A DNA stretch of 64,000 bases from Campylobacter concisus (GCF_001298465.1 NZ_CP012541.1:310001-374000), one strand, 5' to 3'. Positions 1 to 9,530 are shown, numbered from the stretch's first letter. Notes: generated by a model not told the origin, from the sequence alone. Program-made: numbers and translations.

Positions 1-1
1 T

Positions 2-1831
2 TTGATAGATGAGTTTCAAGATACAAATGTGATCCAATATGAGATCATCTTGCCACTTATAACTGAGATCGTTTCAGGATACGGACAAAACGGGCTCGGG
101 AGCTTTTTTTACGTGGGCGACACAAAGCAGAGTATCTATAAATTTAGGGGTGGTAAAAAAGAGCTTTTTGATAAGCTTGGAGAGAAATTTGAGCAAATTT
201 TGGTAGAAAATTTGCCTCGCAACTACCGTAGTTTAAAGGCTTTGGTGAAATTTAATAACGCTGTTTTTGAAGAAATTTATCATAGATATGGGCTTAGCTT
301 TGAGCCACAAGAGCCAGCTAAAAAAGATAAGGAGCTAAGCTACAAAGTAAGTGGCGAGTGTCCTTATTTTGAAGCCGAGGAAGACGACTACGGCTACTTG
401 CGTGTGCTAAGCGATGAAGATATCGCGGGTGCAGCACTTTCACAAGTAAAAGAGCTACTTGCTGCTGGCGTAAATGCAAGTGAGATAACTGTGCTTTGCT
501 GGAAAAATAGTGACATCAGTCTCATCTCAGAGGTGCTTAGCAGTGAGGGGATAAAAAGCGTAAATGAAGGCACCTTGGAGCTAAAGCGAACGCCGTTTGT
601 TGCAGCGATCATCGAGTATGCGAAATTTTGTCTTTTTGGCGAAGAAATTTATGAAAAAAATGTAAAAGCACTCGTAAATACAAATCCTAAAAGGCTAAAA
701 ATAAAAGCTGAAGATAGTGCGACAAAAAGCCTATTTTATCTAGCTAAAAATTTATACATAAATATGGCTGATGTTGATATATTAAGGCTTTTTGAGCTAA
801 GTAACGGCTACAAAAATTTAAGCGATTTTATCTTTAATCTTGAAAATTTTAGTTCTAAAATCAGTCCTAAAAATGCTGACGGCGTAAAGATAATGACTGT
901 TCATAAGTCAAAAGGGCTAGAGTTTGCTCACGTGATAGTTTGTGATATGATGAGTAAGGGCAGGGGCGATGACTCAAACTTTATAACAGAATATAACGAA
1001 AAAGGCGAGTGGATAGTAAAAAGTAGAATTTCTGGCAGAGAAAATTTTGACCCTGAGTATGCTGGTGTGTTAGAGCAAATAAAAGAGCTTGAGAAGCAAG
1101 AAAATATCAATAAAATTTACGTTGCTTTCACTAGGGCTACAAAGTCGCTTATCATCATTAAACAAGCTGCTCCAAGTGGAAATAGTCCTAGCTTTTTTTC
1201 TTTTTATACTAGAAGCGATAAAAGCAAAGTAAACGATTATCTTGATCTAAAAGAGTTTAGCTTTGGTAAAATTTTACCTAGCAAGAGTGAGCAAAAAGAG
1301 GCAAAAAAAGATGAAAGAATGCCTGAAATTTTAAAGATAGAAAGGCAAGATGTAGAGGCAAGAGAGCAAAAAACGAGCGGTAAAAATTTAGAGGCAATCT
1401 ATTTTGGTTTAGCGTTTCACTATTTGCTCGAGATGAGTGAGAAATTTGATGAAAAATCGCTTTTAAAAGCTAAGAGTTTAATGCTAAATAAATTTTATAA
1501 ATTTTTCTCACCTGATAGACTTGAAGATGCCTTTAAACGGGCAAAAATGCTAATAAATGAGCCAAAATTTCTAGAGTGTATAAAAGATAAAGAAATTTAC
1601 AAAGAGCAGCCATTTAAAGTAAAAAACGAACTAAAACAGATGGACTTATTTTGTATTGGAAAGAGCGAAATTTGTGTGATTGACTATAAAACGACAGATA
1701 AAAATATTGAGGAAAATAAAAAACAAGTTGGAGAATACAAAGAGGCATTAAGTAAATTTTATCCAAAGCATAGTATAATCGCCGTCATCTTCTACGCTCT
1801 TAATGGAAAAATTTCATATATTGAAGTTTAA
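2..1831 (+). CDS. addA: AddA/RecB-like helicase-nuclease, C-terminal part
   Basis: The helicase-nuclease subunit of AddAB unwinds and resects broken DNA ends for RecA-dependent repair. The reading frame is open at the window edge, so the true start lies upstream. The first visible motif is the Walker B IDEFQDT at residues 2-8 of the fragment. Superfamily 1 motifs follow: VHKSKGLEF near 300 and YVAFTRA near 374. The C-terminus carries a PD-(D/E)XK nuclease signature, IDYKTT near 560, with a following Q-x3-Y. A nuclease domain at the C-terminus is as expected for AddA. The gene is followed by rplM, rpsI, cadF and a HAD hydrolase, the same order as in C. jejuni (Cj1481c to Cj1477c, from memory). 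Family assignment is secure; the N-terminal half cannot be judged. Confidence 0.9.
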   Translation: MIDEFQDTNVIQYEIILPLITEIVSGYGQNGLGSFFYVGDTKQSIYKFRGGKKELFDKLGEKFEQILVENLPRNYRSLKALVKFNNAVFEEIYHRYGLSFEPQEPAKKDKELSYKVSGECPYFEAEEDDYGYLRVLSDEDIAGAALSQVKELLAAGVNASEITVLCWKNSDISLISEVLSSEGIKSVNEGTLELKRTPFVAAIIEYAKFCLFGEEIYEKNVKALVNTNPKRLKIKAEDSATKSLFYLAKNLYINMADVDILRLFELSNGYKNLSDFIFNLENFSSKISPKNADGVKIMTVHKSKGLEFAHVIVCDMMSKGRGDDSNFITEYNEKGEWIVKSRISGRENFDPEYAGVLEQIKELEKQENINKIYVAFTRATKSLIIIKQAAPSGNSPSFFSFYTRSDKSKVNDYLDLKEFSFGKILPSKSEQKEAKKDERMPEILKIERQDVEAREQKTSGKNLEAIYFGLAFHYLLEMSEKFDEKSLLKAKSLMLNKFYKFFSPDRLEDAFKRAKMLINEPKFLECIKDKEIYKEQPFKVKNELKQMDLFCIGKSEICVIDYKTTDKNIEENKKQVGEYKEALSKFYPKHSIIAVIFYALNGKISYIEV

Positions 1832-1911
1832 ATGCTACTTAATTTAAGCTTTATAAAAGCATTGTTTAAATACAATCACAACTCAAAAATTAACTTGGCA
1901 AAGGTAAGAAA

Positions 1912-2340
1912 ATGACAAAAATAACAAAGCCAAACGAAGTTAAGCGAGACTGGATCGTTGTTGATGCAGCTGGTAAACGTTTTGGTAGATTGCTAACTGA
2001 GGTAGCAGCTATACTTCGTGGCAAAAACAAACCATGCTTCACGCCAAACGTAGATTGTGGCGACTATGTTATCATCATAAATGCTTCAAAAGTAGAATTT
2101 ACTGGTAATAACAAAGCTGAAGATAAACTTTATCACAGACACTCAGGATACTTTGGTAGCGTAAAGAGTGAAAAATTTGGCGATTTGATAGCAAATAAGC
2201 CAGAAAAACTATTTAAATTAGCTGTTCGTGGGATGCTTCCAAAAACTAAACTTGGAAGAGAGATGATAAAAAAACTAAAAGTTTATGCTGGCAGTGAGCA
2301 TCCTCATACGGCACAAATAGCTAAAAAAGAAGGAAAATAA
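1912..2340 (+). CDS. rplM: 50S ribosomal protein L13
   Basis: L13 is an early-assembling large-subunit protein that binds 23S rRNA. The 142-residue product has the normal bacterial length. It shows the family's typical blocks: [15 protein letters not shown] near the start, the G-K-x-K-P segment with the following NVDCGDYV, and [12 protein letters not shown] near residue 107. The start ATG is preceded by AAAGGTAAGAAA, a usable ribosome binding site. It lies two bases upstream of rpsI, so the two are one transcription unit, as in most bacteria. Confidence 0.98.
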   Translation: MTKITKPNEVKRDWIVVDAAGKRFGRLLTEVAAILRGKNKPCFTPNVDCGDYVIIINASKVEFTGNNKAEDKLYHRHSGYFGSVKSEKFGDLIANKPEKLFKLAVRGMLPKTKLGREMIKKLKVYAGSEHPHTAQIAKKEGK

Positions 2341-2342
2341 TT

Positions 2343-2732
2343 ATGGCAAAAGTTTATGCAACTGGTAAAAGAAAAACTGCCGTAGCAAAGGTTTGGGTAA
2401 AAGCTGGAAGCGGTAAAATCATAGTAAATGGTATGGATCTTAATACTTGGCTTGGTGGACATGAAGCTATAAAGCTTAAAGTAATTCAGCCACTTCTAGT
2501 TACTAAACAAGAGAGTTTAATAGATGTAGTAGCTACAACTTTAGGTGGTGGTTATTCAGCACAAGCAGAGGCTTTAAGACACGGTATTTCACGTGCTTTA
2601 GCTGATATGGATGCTGATTTTAGAGCAGCACTTAAACCAAAAGGCTTATTAACTAGAGATTCTCGTGTTGTTGAACGTAAGAAATTTGGTAGAAGAAAGG
2701 CAAGAAGAAGCCCACAATTCTCTAAACGTTAA
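2343..2732 (+). CDS. rpsI: 30S ribosomal protein S9
   Basis: S9 is a small-subunit head protein whose C-terminal tail reaches the P-site tRNA. The 129-residue product begins with the family block [14 protein letters not shown]. It has the [19 protein letters not shown] segment in the middle and ends in the basic tail [14 protein letters not shown], whose final K-R is the conserved tRNA-contacting end. It follows rplM with a two-base gap and an AGGAAAATAATT leader. Confidence 0.98.
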   Translation: MAKVYATGKRKTAVAKVWVKAGSGKIIVNGMDLNTWLGGHEAIKLKVIQPLLVTKQESLIDVVATTLGGGYSAQAEALRHGISRALADMDADFRAALKPKGLLTRDSRVVERKKFGRRKARRSPQFSKR

Positions 2733-2885
2733 TGAATTTTTGCAAGTGCTTTTGCATTTGCAAAATTTAAGTTGTGTAAATTTTAAATTTACATTGTTAA
2801 TTAAATTATGATTTAGAGTCGGTTAAATTTTATTCAGTTAAAATGTAACCACTTTAAAATAAATCCTAAGAAAGGAATTCTAAAT

Positions 2886-3902
2886 ATGAAAAAGATTGCT
2901 TTAGCTATGGTTGCCGCAACAGCGGTTTTTGCGTCTAACGCAGCATACAATTATGAAGTTACCCCAACTATTGGTGGCGTTCACCCAGAGGGAAATTTAC
3001 GTGTAAAAGATCACAACTTCGTTGGTGTTAGAGCTGCTAGAAATCTTGAAGATTTTTTCTTTGATCAAGTAGAGCTTGGTGTTGATTACACTCAAAAAGC
3101 AAAAGAAAAAACAGGTAGCTTAACAAGAGAAGGAAGAGTTCTTAGATATCATGCAAATCTTGTAAAAGATATAGTTGATTTTGGCCCAGTTAGTCTATAT
3201 GGCTTAGTTGGCGCTGGATATGAAGATGTTCCAGCTATTTTTGTTAAAAATGAAGATGGCGGTTTTGGCCAATATGGTTTTGGCTTAAGATATCAAGTAA
3301 CTGATAGATTTGCTCTTAAAGCAGAAGCAAGAGATGCTATCAAATTTGAACATGCTGATCATAACCTATTTTATTCACTAGGCTTTGGTATCGGTCTTGA
3401 TTCAAAAGCAGCTCCAGTTGTGGCAGCAGCTCCAGTTGTAGCAGCAACTCCAGCAGCAACTCCAGTTCTTGATGATGATAATGATGGCGTACCAAACGAT
3501 ATAGATCAATGCCCTAACACTCCAGCTGGCGTAGTTGTTGATGAAAGAGGATGCGAGAAAGTTATCGTTCTTAGAGATCTAGATGTTAACTTTGCATTTG
3601 ATAGCTACAAAGTTGGACCAAAATACGCAGCTGAGATCAAAAAAGTAGCTGACTTTATGGGCGAACACCCAGATTATAAAGTTGTACTTGCTGGTCACAC
3701 TGATAGCGTAGGCGCAGAAGCTTATAACCAAAAACTATCTGAAAAAAGAGCAAAAGCAGTAGCTGATGTTCTTGCTGGCTATGGTGTAAGCGAGGATAAA
3801 ATTTCAACAGTTGGCTACGGTGAGCTTAAGCCAATTGCTACAAATAAAACTAAAGAAGGCCGCGCGCAAAATAGACGCGTTGAAGCTACTTTCAATAAAT
3901 AA
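2886..3902 (+). CDS. cadF: CadF-like OmpA-family outer membrane protein
   Basis: This is an OmpA-type outer-membrane protein; in C. jejuni the orthologue CadF is a fibronectin-binding adhesin and porin. A signal peptide with likely cleavage after SNA (about residue 19) precedes an eight-stranded barrel to about residue 175. An Ala/Pro/Val linker follows, then a calcium-binding-type DDDNDGVPNDIDQCP repeat near 196, and a peptidoglycan-binding OmpA domain (GHTDSVGAEAYNQ, then LSEKRAKAV) to the C-terminus. The barrel aligns with remembered C. jejuni CadF, but the segment equivalent to its fibronectin-binding FRLS reads YQVT. RBS AAGAAAGG lies just before the start. A strong hairpin terminator follows at 3931. 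Confidence 0.88.
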   Translation: MKKIALAMVAATAVFASNAAYNYEVTPTIGGVHPEGNLRVKDHNFVGVRAARNLEDFFFDQVELGVDYTQKAKEKTGSLTREGRVLRYHANLVKDIVDFGPVSLYGLVGAGYEDVPAIFVKNEDGGFGQYGFGLRYQVTDRFALKAEARDAIKFEHADHNLFYSLGFGIGLDSKAAPVVAAAPVVAATPAATPVLDDDNDGVPNDIDQCPNTPAGVVVDERGCEKVIVLRDLDVNFAFDSYKVGPKYAAEIKKVADFMGEHPDYKVVLAGHTDSVGAEAYNQKLSEKRAKAVADVLAGYGVSEDKISTVGYGELKPIATNKTKEGRAQNRRVEATFNK

Positions 3903-3930
3903 TCTTATTATTTAAGGTTACTTCTTTTAG

Positions 3931-3958
3931 GGGCTTAGCTTCGGCTAGGCCCTTTTTT
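3931..3958 (+). terminator. Rho-independent terminator after cadF
   Basis: A nine-base-pair stem, GGGCTTAGC against GCTAGGCCC with one G-T wobble, is closed by a TTCG tetraloop and followed by six T. It sits between cadF and the HAD hydrolase, so the hydrolase probably has its own promoter or relies on read-through. Confidence 0.85.
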
Positions 3959-3976
3959 ATTTCTACGGAGAAAATA

Positions 3977-4615
3977 ATGAAAAAAACCATACTTTTTGAT
4001 TTGGACGGTACGCTTATTGATTCTACTTCTGCTATTTTAAAAGGATTTGATAGAGCTTTTTTATCCCATGGTAAAAAAGAGCCAGACCATAATGTATTAA
4101 AGTCTTTGGTTGGTCATCCGCTTGAAATAATGTTTGAAAGACTTGGTGCAAGCAAAAATTTAATTGATAGCTATATAAAAGAATATAAAGCTTGCTACGA
4201 AAAAATTTACCTTGATGAGACGGTACTCTTAGATTATGCAAATGAAGCATTGAAGGAGGCAAGTAGCTTTGCTGATGTAAGTATAGTTACTACTAAAACT
4301 TCAAAATTTTCTATTATCTTACTTGAGCATTTAGGGGTTATGAAATATATAAAAACTGTTATTGGAAGAGACGATGTTACTAATCCAAAACCAAATCCAG
4401 AGCCTATAAATTTGGCTCTAAATAGACTTAATAAAGATAAAAATAATGCATTTATGGTAGGTGATACCATTATGGATCTAATGGCTGCACAAGCCGCTTT
4501 TATTACAGGCGTGGGTCTAACTTGTGGATATGGTCAAAAGAGTGATTTAGAGAAATTTAGTAAACATATTTTCTCAAATCCATTTGAAGCCGTTAGCTTT
4601 ATAAAAGAAGTTTGA
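3977..4615 (+). CDS. HAD-superfamily hydrolase, phosphoglycolate phosphatase-like
   Basis: A 212-residue member of the haloacid dehalogenase superfamily, subfamily IA, which hydrolyses small phosphate esters through an aspartyl-phosphate. Motif I is FDLDGTLID with nucleophile D8 and general acid D10. Motif II is the V-T-T-K stretch near 93, motif III the K of NPKPNPEP near 138, and motif IV GDTIMD near 161. Overall it resembles Gph/PpaX proteins, but substrate cannot be read from the sequence. It occupies the position of Cj1477c next to cadF. RBS GGAG precedes the ATG. Confidence 0.85.
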   Translation: MKKTILFDLDGTLIDSTSAILKGFDRAFLSHGKKEPDHNVLKSLVGHPLEIMFERLGASKNLIDSYIKEYKACYEKIYLDETVLLDYANEALKEASSFADVSIVTTKTSKFSIILLEHLGVMKYIKTVIGRDDVTNPKPNPEPINLALNRLNKDKNNAFMVGDTIMDLMAAQAAFITGVGLTCGYGQKSDLEKFSKHIFSNPFEAVSFIKEV

Positions 4616-4861
4616 CAATTTAATATCCTCAAACTGCTTATACTTTAAATTAAATTCAATCTAACGTTTAGCTTGCTTGGCTATAAAATTTACTCCAAAA
4701 TTTATTACCTTTGTTTGGTACAAAATCTTTTTAAAGTATTCATTATGAATTTTTAACATCTAAATTACTTAAATTGATTTTCTTAAAAGCCTACTTTCAT
4801 AGTAAATCTATCTTATTTAAAATATGAAAATTTATCTAAAAATTAGCTAACTTCTAGGAGA

Positions 4862-5998
4862 TCATAGATTTAAGACCCTAGCCACCTTTAGAGCGCTTGC
4901 AAATGCAAAATGTAAGTTATATCCGCCAAGCATGCCAGTGATTTCCAAGACTTCACCAATAAAATAAAGCCCATTAACGTTAGAAGCTTGTAAATTTTCA
5001 TCTAAAAATTTACTCTTTACGCCACCTTTTGTAACTTCCGCTCTTTCAAAGCCAAATGTCCCAGCTGGGGCAAATTCATAAGCAAAAAGCCTTTTTATGA
5101 TTTGTCTCTCATTGTCATTAAATTCATAAAAGGCTCTGTCTTTTAAGCCAAAATTTCTTAAAAATTCTAGCACAAACCTCTTTGGTAAGGGCAAAACCGA
5201 GCTAAGCTGCTTTTTGCCATCTATTAAATTTTTCTCACTAAATTTGGATAAAAAATTTATGCAAATTCGCCCCTTTTGCCAAAATAGCGAGGCATTTAGT
5301 ATCGCTGGTCCGCTTATGCCCCTATGTGTAAAAAGTAAGTCCCCACTAAATTTATGGCTTTCATTTTTACTATTTATCTCCACTTCGGCGTTTAGGCTAA
5401 CACCACTAAGTTCTTTAAACCAAAACTCATCTTTTTGCACGCTAAATCCAACAAGTGCAGGTGCAAGAGCTGATGTTTCAATGCCAAAATCATTTGCTAT
5501 TTTATAGCCAATGTCACTTGCGCCAAGAGCTTTGTAGCTTAGTCCGCCACTTGCGATGACTAAATTTCTAGCTCTAAATTTCTCATCTTTTGTCAAAATT
5601 TCAAAAATTCCATCTACTTTTTTAGCGCCAAGAACCTCTTTGTTATAAAAAATATCTGCATTTTGCCTTTTTAAAAGTACGCTCAAGACACTCTTTGCGC
5701 TGCTATCGCAGAAAAATTGATTTTGCTTTTGCTCGCTAAATTTAAGCTCGCAAAAAAAATTTAAAACTTGATCTGGAGTCAGTACTTTTAAAATTTGCTC
5801 TATAAATTTTTGCTCACCAAGGTAGTTTTTAGCGCTTATAAAGCGGTTTGTGATGTTGCATCTACCTCCGCCACTTGCTAGAATCTTTTTGCCAGCGCTG
5901 CTATTTTTCTCTAAAATCGCAACCTTTTTACCCTTTAAATTTGTCCCTAAAAAGAGCCCACTAGCGCCAGCACCAATTATGATGACGTCGTAGATCAA
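4862..5998 (-). CDS. YhiN/HI0933-type NAD(P)/FAD-dependent oxidoreductase
   Basis: A 378-residue flavoprotein of the HI0933/YhiN family. The N-terminal dinucleotide-binding motif GAGASG is at residues 9-14, followed by the family hallmark GGGRCNITN near 43. The C-terminal segment has GGYNLHFAFASA, the second FAD contact seen in this family. The physiological substrate of the family is not settled. It overlaps the start-side end of the neighbouring transporter gene by four bases (ATGA), so the pair is translationally coupled with the transporter first. Confidence 0.88.
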   Translation of the reverse strand: MIYDVIIIGAGASGLFLGTNLKGKKVAILEKNSSAGKKILASGGGRCNITNRFISAKNYLGEQKFIEQILKVLTPDQVLNFFCELKFSEQKQNQFFCDSSAKSVLSVLLKRQNADIFYNKEVLGAKKVDGIFEILTKDEKFRARNLVIASGGLSYKALGASDIGYKIANDFGIETSALAPALVGFSVQKDEFWFKELSGVSLNAEVEINSKNESHKFSGDLLFTHRGISGPAILNASLFWQKGRICINFLSKFSEKNLIDGKKQLSSVLPLPKRFVLEFLRNFGLKDRAFYEFNDNERQIIKRLFAYEFAPAGTFGFERAEVTKGGVKSKFLDENLQASNVNGLYFIGEVLEITGMLGGYNLHFAFASALKVARVLNL

Positions 5999-7296
5999 AA
6001 CTTCAAACTCTCTTTTAAAGCCGCCTCGCTTGTAAGGCGAGAGTCAAATTTTATCACTTGATTTTTCTCGTTTTTGTAATAATCGACTACACCTTTTTGT
6101 CTGTTTAGCAGCTCTAAATTTAAGCTAACTTCAGGACTTAGATAGATGTTCTTAAAAATTCTTGGATCGCTTAAGCTAAAGAGCAAAACAAGCCATATCA
6201 CGCAAAGTACTACGCAGATGATGGCGAGTACTTTAAAGCCAAAGGCATGCAAGATGTATCCACCAAACGCACCTCCAATAAAGCTTCCCAGATAACCAAA
6301 TGAATTAAATACACCAAGGGCTGAGCCTTTTTGTGAGGATTTTACAAATTTTGTTGCGGTTGATTGCATGATGGGCTCGTGAAGGTTAAATCCTATAAAA
6401 AATATAGCAACTCCCAAAACGAAGATAAAAAGTGTAAAGCTAATGGCAAAAATAGTGTAGGTTAGGGCAAAAAGTAGCGTACCAGCTATTAAGATAACCT
6501 TGCTAAGTCCCTTGCCATCGCCAAGGGCACCAGCTAGCCCCATAGCCAAAAAGCCAAGTACGGCACCAAGTGTATAGACCTTGTAAAGCTCACTACTTTC
6601 GTAACCATACTCTTTTACCAAAACGATAGGGATCACCAAAAATGCGATGCTTGCTAGCATCTTTTGCATAAAAGAGGTGAAATTTATGATCATGTAGTCT
6701 TTTTGTAAAAAAAGCTTACCAAATGGCACTTTTTCACTTTTAGCACTCACTTTTATCTCTTTTGGTACAACGGTGTAAAGAAGTACAATGCAAAGTAGGC
6801 TAAGAGCGGCACTTAGGTAAAAGAGGCTTGAAAGTCCATAGTCTTTGGCAAGAAGCGGCCCAAGCACCATAGAAAGTGTGAAACTAAGCCCTATAAAAGC
6901 ACCCATTATCGCCATAGCTTTTGAGCGTTTTTCTTCTGTTATATAGTCACTTATCATCGCAGTTGCAACTGCTCCGATAGCACCTACGCCTTGTAAAAAT
7001 CTACCAAATAGCATGGTAAAAATATCGCTTGTAAGTGCACAAATTATTGAGCCGATGATAAAAACCAAAAGTCCGATCGTTAATGTCTTTTTGCGTCCTA
7101 TCCTATCAGAGAGTGCTCCAAAAGGCACTTGAAATATCATCTGTGAGATCGCATAGACGCCTACTATTAGCCCTACTAAAAACTCGTTTGCTCCGCGTAA
7201 ATTTAAGGCATAAAGGCTAAGCACTGGCAAAACTATAAAAAGACCTAAAAATCTGCTTGCTATGATAAAAGATAATGGTAAAACGCTTTTTAACAT
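5995..7296 (-). CDS. MFS transporter, YajR-like
   Basis: A 433-residue major facilitator with twelve predicted membrane segments. The loop 2-3 signature GALSDRIGRKKTL lies near residue 61. It resembles proton-driven YajR efflux proteins. After the last helix there is a tail of about 60 residues whose GVVDYYKNEKNQVIKFDSR stretch resembles the YAM-type domain attached to YajR. The substrate is unknown. The ATG is preceded by TTAAAAATAAGGAAAATTTT, giving AAGGAA as RBS. The next gene downstream is coupled by an ATGA overlap. Confidence 0.82.
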   Translation of the reverse strand: MLKSVLPLSFIIASRFLGLFIVLPVLSLYALNLRGANEFLVGLIVGVYAISQMIFQVPFGALSDRIGRKKTLTIGLLVFIIGSIICALTSDIFTMLFGRFLQGVGAIGAVATAMISDYITEEKRSKAMAIMGAFIGLSFTLSMVLGPLLAKDYGLSSLFYLSAALSLLCIVLLYTVVPKEIKVSAKSEKVPFGKLFLQKDYMIINFTSFMQKMLASIAFLVIPIVLVKEYGYESSELYKVYTLGAVLGFLAMGLAGALGDGKGLSKVILIAGTLLFALTYTIFAISFTLFIFVLGVAIFFIGFNLHEPIMQSTATKFVKSSQKGSALGVFNSFGYLGSFIGGAFGGYILHAFGFKVLAIICVVLCVIWLVLLFSLSDPRIFKNIYLSPEVSLNLELLNRQKGVVDYYKNEKNQVIKFDSRLTSEAALKESLKF

Positions 7297-7409
7297 AAAA
7301 TTTTCCTTATTTTTAAAAGGACTAAGTTTATCATTTTAACGCTAATTTAAATTTAAAAATTTAATCTACTTTTTTGTAAAATACGCCCAAAAATCAAGGA
7401 GCTCTTGCA

Positions 7410-8051
7410 ATGAAGATCGTGCTTGCGACATCAAATTTAGACAAAGTAAAAGAAATAAAAGAGTTTTTAAAAGGCTATGAAATTTACGCCTTAAGCGAGA
7501 TTGTAAAGCCATTTGAGATCGTTGAAGATGGCAGTAGCTTTCAGCAAAATGCACTCATAAAGTCAAGAGCCGTCTTTGCAAAGCTTAAAGAGCATGGGCT
7601 TGATAATGAGTTTATCGCTCTTAGCGATGATAGTGGCATTAGCGTGGATGCACTTGGTGGTGAGCCAGGGATCTACTCTGCACGCTACTTTGATCTTGAT
7701 GAAAATGGCAAGGTATGCGGTAAAAACGCAAATGACGCAAACAACAGAGCAAAACTCATTAGCAAGCTAAAGGCGCTAAATTTAAAGAGTTCACCAGCTC
7801 ACTACACCGCCTGTATCGCTATTAGCTCGAAATTTGGCGACTACACGACGCATGGCTTTATGTATGGCAAAGCGATAGATGAGGAGCGCGGTAACAACGG
7901 CTTTGGCTACGACGCGCTCTTTACCCCAGATGGCTTTACTAAGACGCTTGGCGAGCTAGATAATGAGACGAAGCTTAAAATTTCTCACCGTTCAAAGGGA
8001 CTTGAGCTTGCAAATTTTGTGCTAAAAAGTCTAAAGAAAAACTTTAGTTAA
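7410..8051 (+). CDS. rdgB: dITP/XTP pyrophosphatase, RdgB/HAM1 family
   Basis: This enzyme hydrolyses dITP, dXTP and ITP to monophosphates, keeping deaminated purines out of nucleic acids. The N-terminus has the family pattern LATSNLDKVKEIKEF (usual form T-x-N-x-x-K). Further landmarks are ALSDDSGISVDALGGEPG near 70, YSARYF after it, and NGFGYDALFTPDG near 163. At 213 residues it is slightly longer than the usual 195-200. RBS AAGGAGC precedes the ATG. It converges on the TPR gene with an eight-base overlap of the two 3' ends. Confidence 0.95.
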   Translation: MKIVLATSNLDKVKEIKEFLKGYEIYALSEIVKPFEIVEDGSSFQQNALIKSRAVFAKLKEHGLDNEFIALSDDSGISVDALGGEPGIYSARYFDLDENGKVCGKNANDANNRAKLISKLKALNLKSSPAHYTACIAISSKFGDYTTHGFMYGKAIDEERGNNGFGYDALFTPDGFTKTLGELDNETKLKISHRSKGLELANFVLKSLKKNFS

Positions 8052-8766
8052 GCTCTTTTAGTCCTTTGTTGGCTCGCTCTAAAAGATCCCGTGCTCGAGG
8101 ATTTTGCTCTTTGCCATTTAAAATTTCAAGCACTTTTTTGTAGTTTTGGGTAGCTTCGTCCTTTTGATTAAGCTTTGCTAGGTCGTTAGCAAGCTCTACT
8201 AAAAGCTCTGATCGCACAAGCTCGTTGCCACTTAACTCCGGCGTGATATCAAGTAAATTTAGCGCTAAAAGGTGGTTTTCGTGGGCTTTGTCAAAGTCGT
8301 TTTTTAGGTAGTAGGCGCTAGCGATGCCTTTTATACAGATGAGTTCGTCGTTCATTGGGGCATTTGGCGCGTTGTCATAAATTTTTAGAGCTTCTTGAAA
8401 ATTAGCAAGTGCTTCGTCGTATCTGCCTAGCGCCTTTTGTGCCGCACCTAGGCTATGATAAGAGCGAGCTAGTAGCAGCTTGTCGCTAACGTTTGCCGCA
8501 AGCTCTAGGGCTCTTTGTGAGAGCTCTAACGCCTTTTGTGGCTCTTTATTTACCATGCAAATGCTAGCGCTATTTATGAGCGAAGTGATCGCCTGCTCGG
8601 TGTTGCCCTCTTTTAAGCAGAAATCAGTCGCTTGCTCGGCTAAATTTATGGCTCTCTCCAAATTTCTATCGCTTTTATAAAACTCCCTCACACTCTCTTG
8701 TATTAGCTCGTCACAGCTACTTGCAAAGAGGCAAATAGGCGCTAAAAATGGCAAAATTTTCTTCAT
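8044..8766 (-). CDS. Exported tetratricopeptide-repeat protein
   Basis: A 240-residue protein with an N-terminal export signal (MKKILPFLAPICLFASSC) and several tetratricopeptide repeats. The clearest are ARSYHSLGAAQKALGRYDEALANFQEALKIY-like units around 105-135 and the ELANDLAKLNQKDEATQNYKKVLEIL region near 190. The ASSC at the signal end could be a weak lipobox, so it may be a lipoprotein, otherwise periplasmic. TPR proteins are protein-interaction scaffolds; no partner is indicated here. The gene stands alone on its strand. Confidence 0.75.
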   Translation of the reverse strand: MKKILPFLAPICLFASSCDELIQESVREFYKSDRNLERAINLAEQATDFCLKEGNTEQAITSLINSASICMVNKEPQKALELSQRALELAANVSDKLLLARSYHSLGAAQKALGRYDEALANFQEALKIYDNAPNAPMNDELICIKGIASAYYLKNDFDKAHENHLLALNLLDITPELSGNELVRSELLVELANDLAKLNQKDEATQNYKKVLEILNGKEQNPRARDLLERANKGLKELN

Positions 8767-8828
8767 GTTTTTACCTTTAAATTTCGAGCTATTGTAGCGA
8801 TTAAAAGCAAATTTTGTTCAGTATTGCC

Positions 8829-9485
8829 TCATAAATCATTATTATTTCTTGGTAAATAAACTTGTGACATTATTTTTATGTCTTCTTCTGGATTTTCGAT
8901 TTGAGTATCAATTATCTGCCTCATTAGCGCCATGCAAAATTTCATACCCATCTCTTCTGCGATTATATCTTTTAGATAAATATTTGTTATTTCATTGTAT
9001 TCACTGGGAAATTTAACAGAAAAATAAGTCATTTTTTTCTTTTTTACTTCCCATATTCTATATTTGACCTCTGATTTATCATCAATTTTATATTCTTTTG
9101 CCTTGATGAGAAATTTATTTATTTGCCCAGCCTTATCCCAAGTGGCAAGACTTTTATTTATATATACTTCATCCCATGTGTCAAAAATAGGAAAGTGCAA
9201 TAAGAGGTTTCTAATAAAACTAAATAGATCATCGGCAATCAATCCTTCAAAAAAAGGTCGTCCTCCTTTTTTCATCCACTTTAAATATTCTTTAATTGGT
9301 TCATAATTAGAAATCTCTTTAAATACCGAAAATGCTTCTCTGAGTCTATAAAATCTAAAGCATGGCTCTTGAGTTTTAAAATTTTTATTAGAAATTTCAT
9401 CATATAAAAAATAGAATCTATTATAAAAAAGAGTTAATGCTTCTACCTCTTTTTTATTCGGTCTTTGCTTGCCATTTTCAATCAT
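8829..9485 (-). CDS. Hypothetical protein with a HEPN-like R-x4-H motif
   Basis: I do not recognise a named family. A TTG-initiated frame extends to 9530, but ATG at 9485 has an AAAGAGA upstream and is preferred, giving 218 residues. The product is predicted mainly helical and cytosolic, with no signal peptide. Residues 92-97 read RNLLLH, which fits the R-N-x3-H catalytic signature of HEPN ribonucleases, placed after a helical stretch as in that fold. The gene is monocistronic, flanked by a 400-base spacer and an accessory patch with pseudogenes, so it looks like accessory cargo. HEPN membership is inference from a short motif and could be chance. Confidence 0.6.
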   Translation of the reverse strand: MIENGKQRPNKKEVEALTLFYNRFYFLYDEISNKNFKTQEPCFRFYRLREAFSVFKEISNYEPIKEYLKWMKKGGRPFFEGLIADDLFSFIRNLLLHFPIFDTWDEVYINKSLATWDKAGQINKFLIKAKEYKIDDKSEVKYRIWEVKKKKMTYFSVKFPSEYNEITNIYLKDIIAEEMGMKFCMALMRQIIDTQIENPEEDIKIMSQVYLPRNNNDL

Positions 9486-9530
9486 TGGTGTCTCTTTTTG
9501 TGTCCTCTTGCCAGGCGCTAATCCATCCAA

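Noticed and set aside
9485-9530. TTG at 9530 as start of the HEPN-like gene
   Set aside because: No RBS precedes it; ATG at 9485 has an AAAGAGA and gives a coherent N-terminus.
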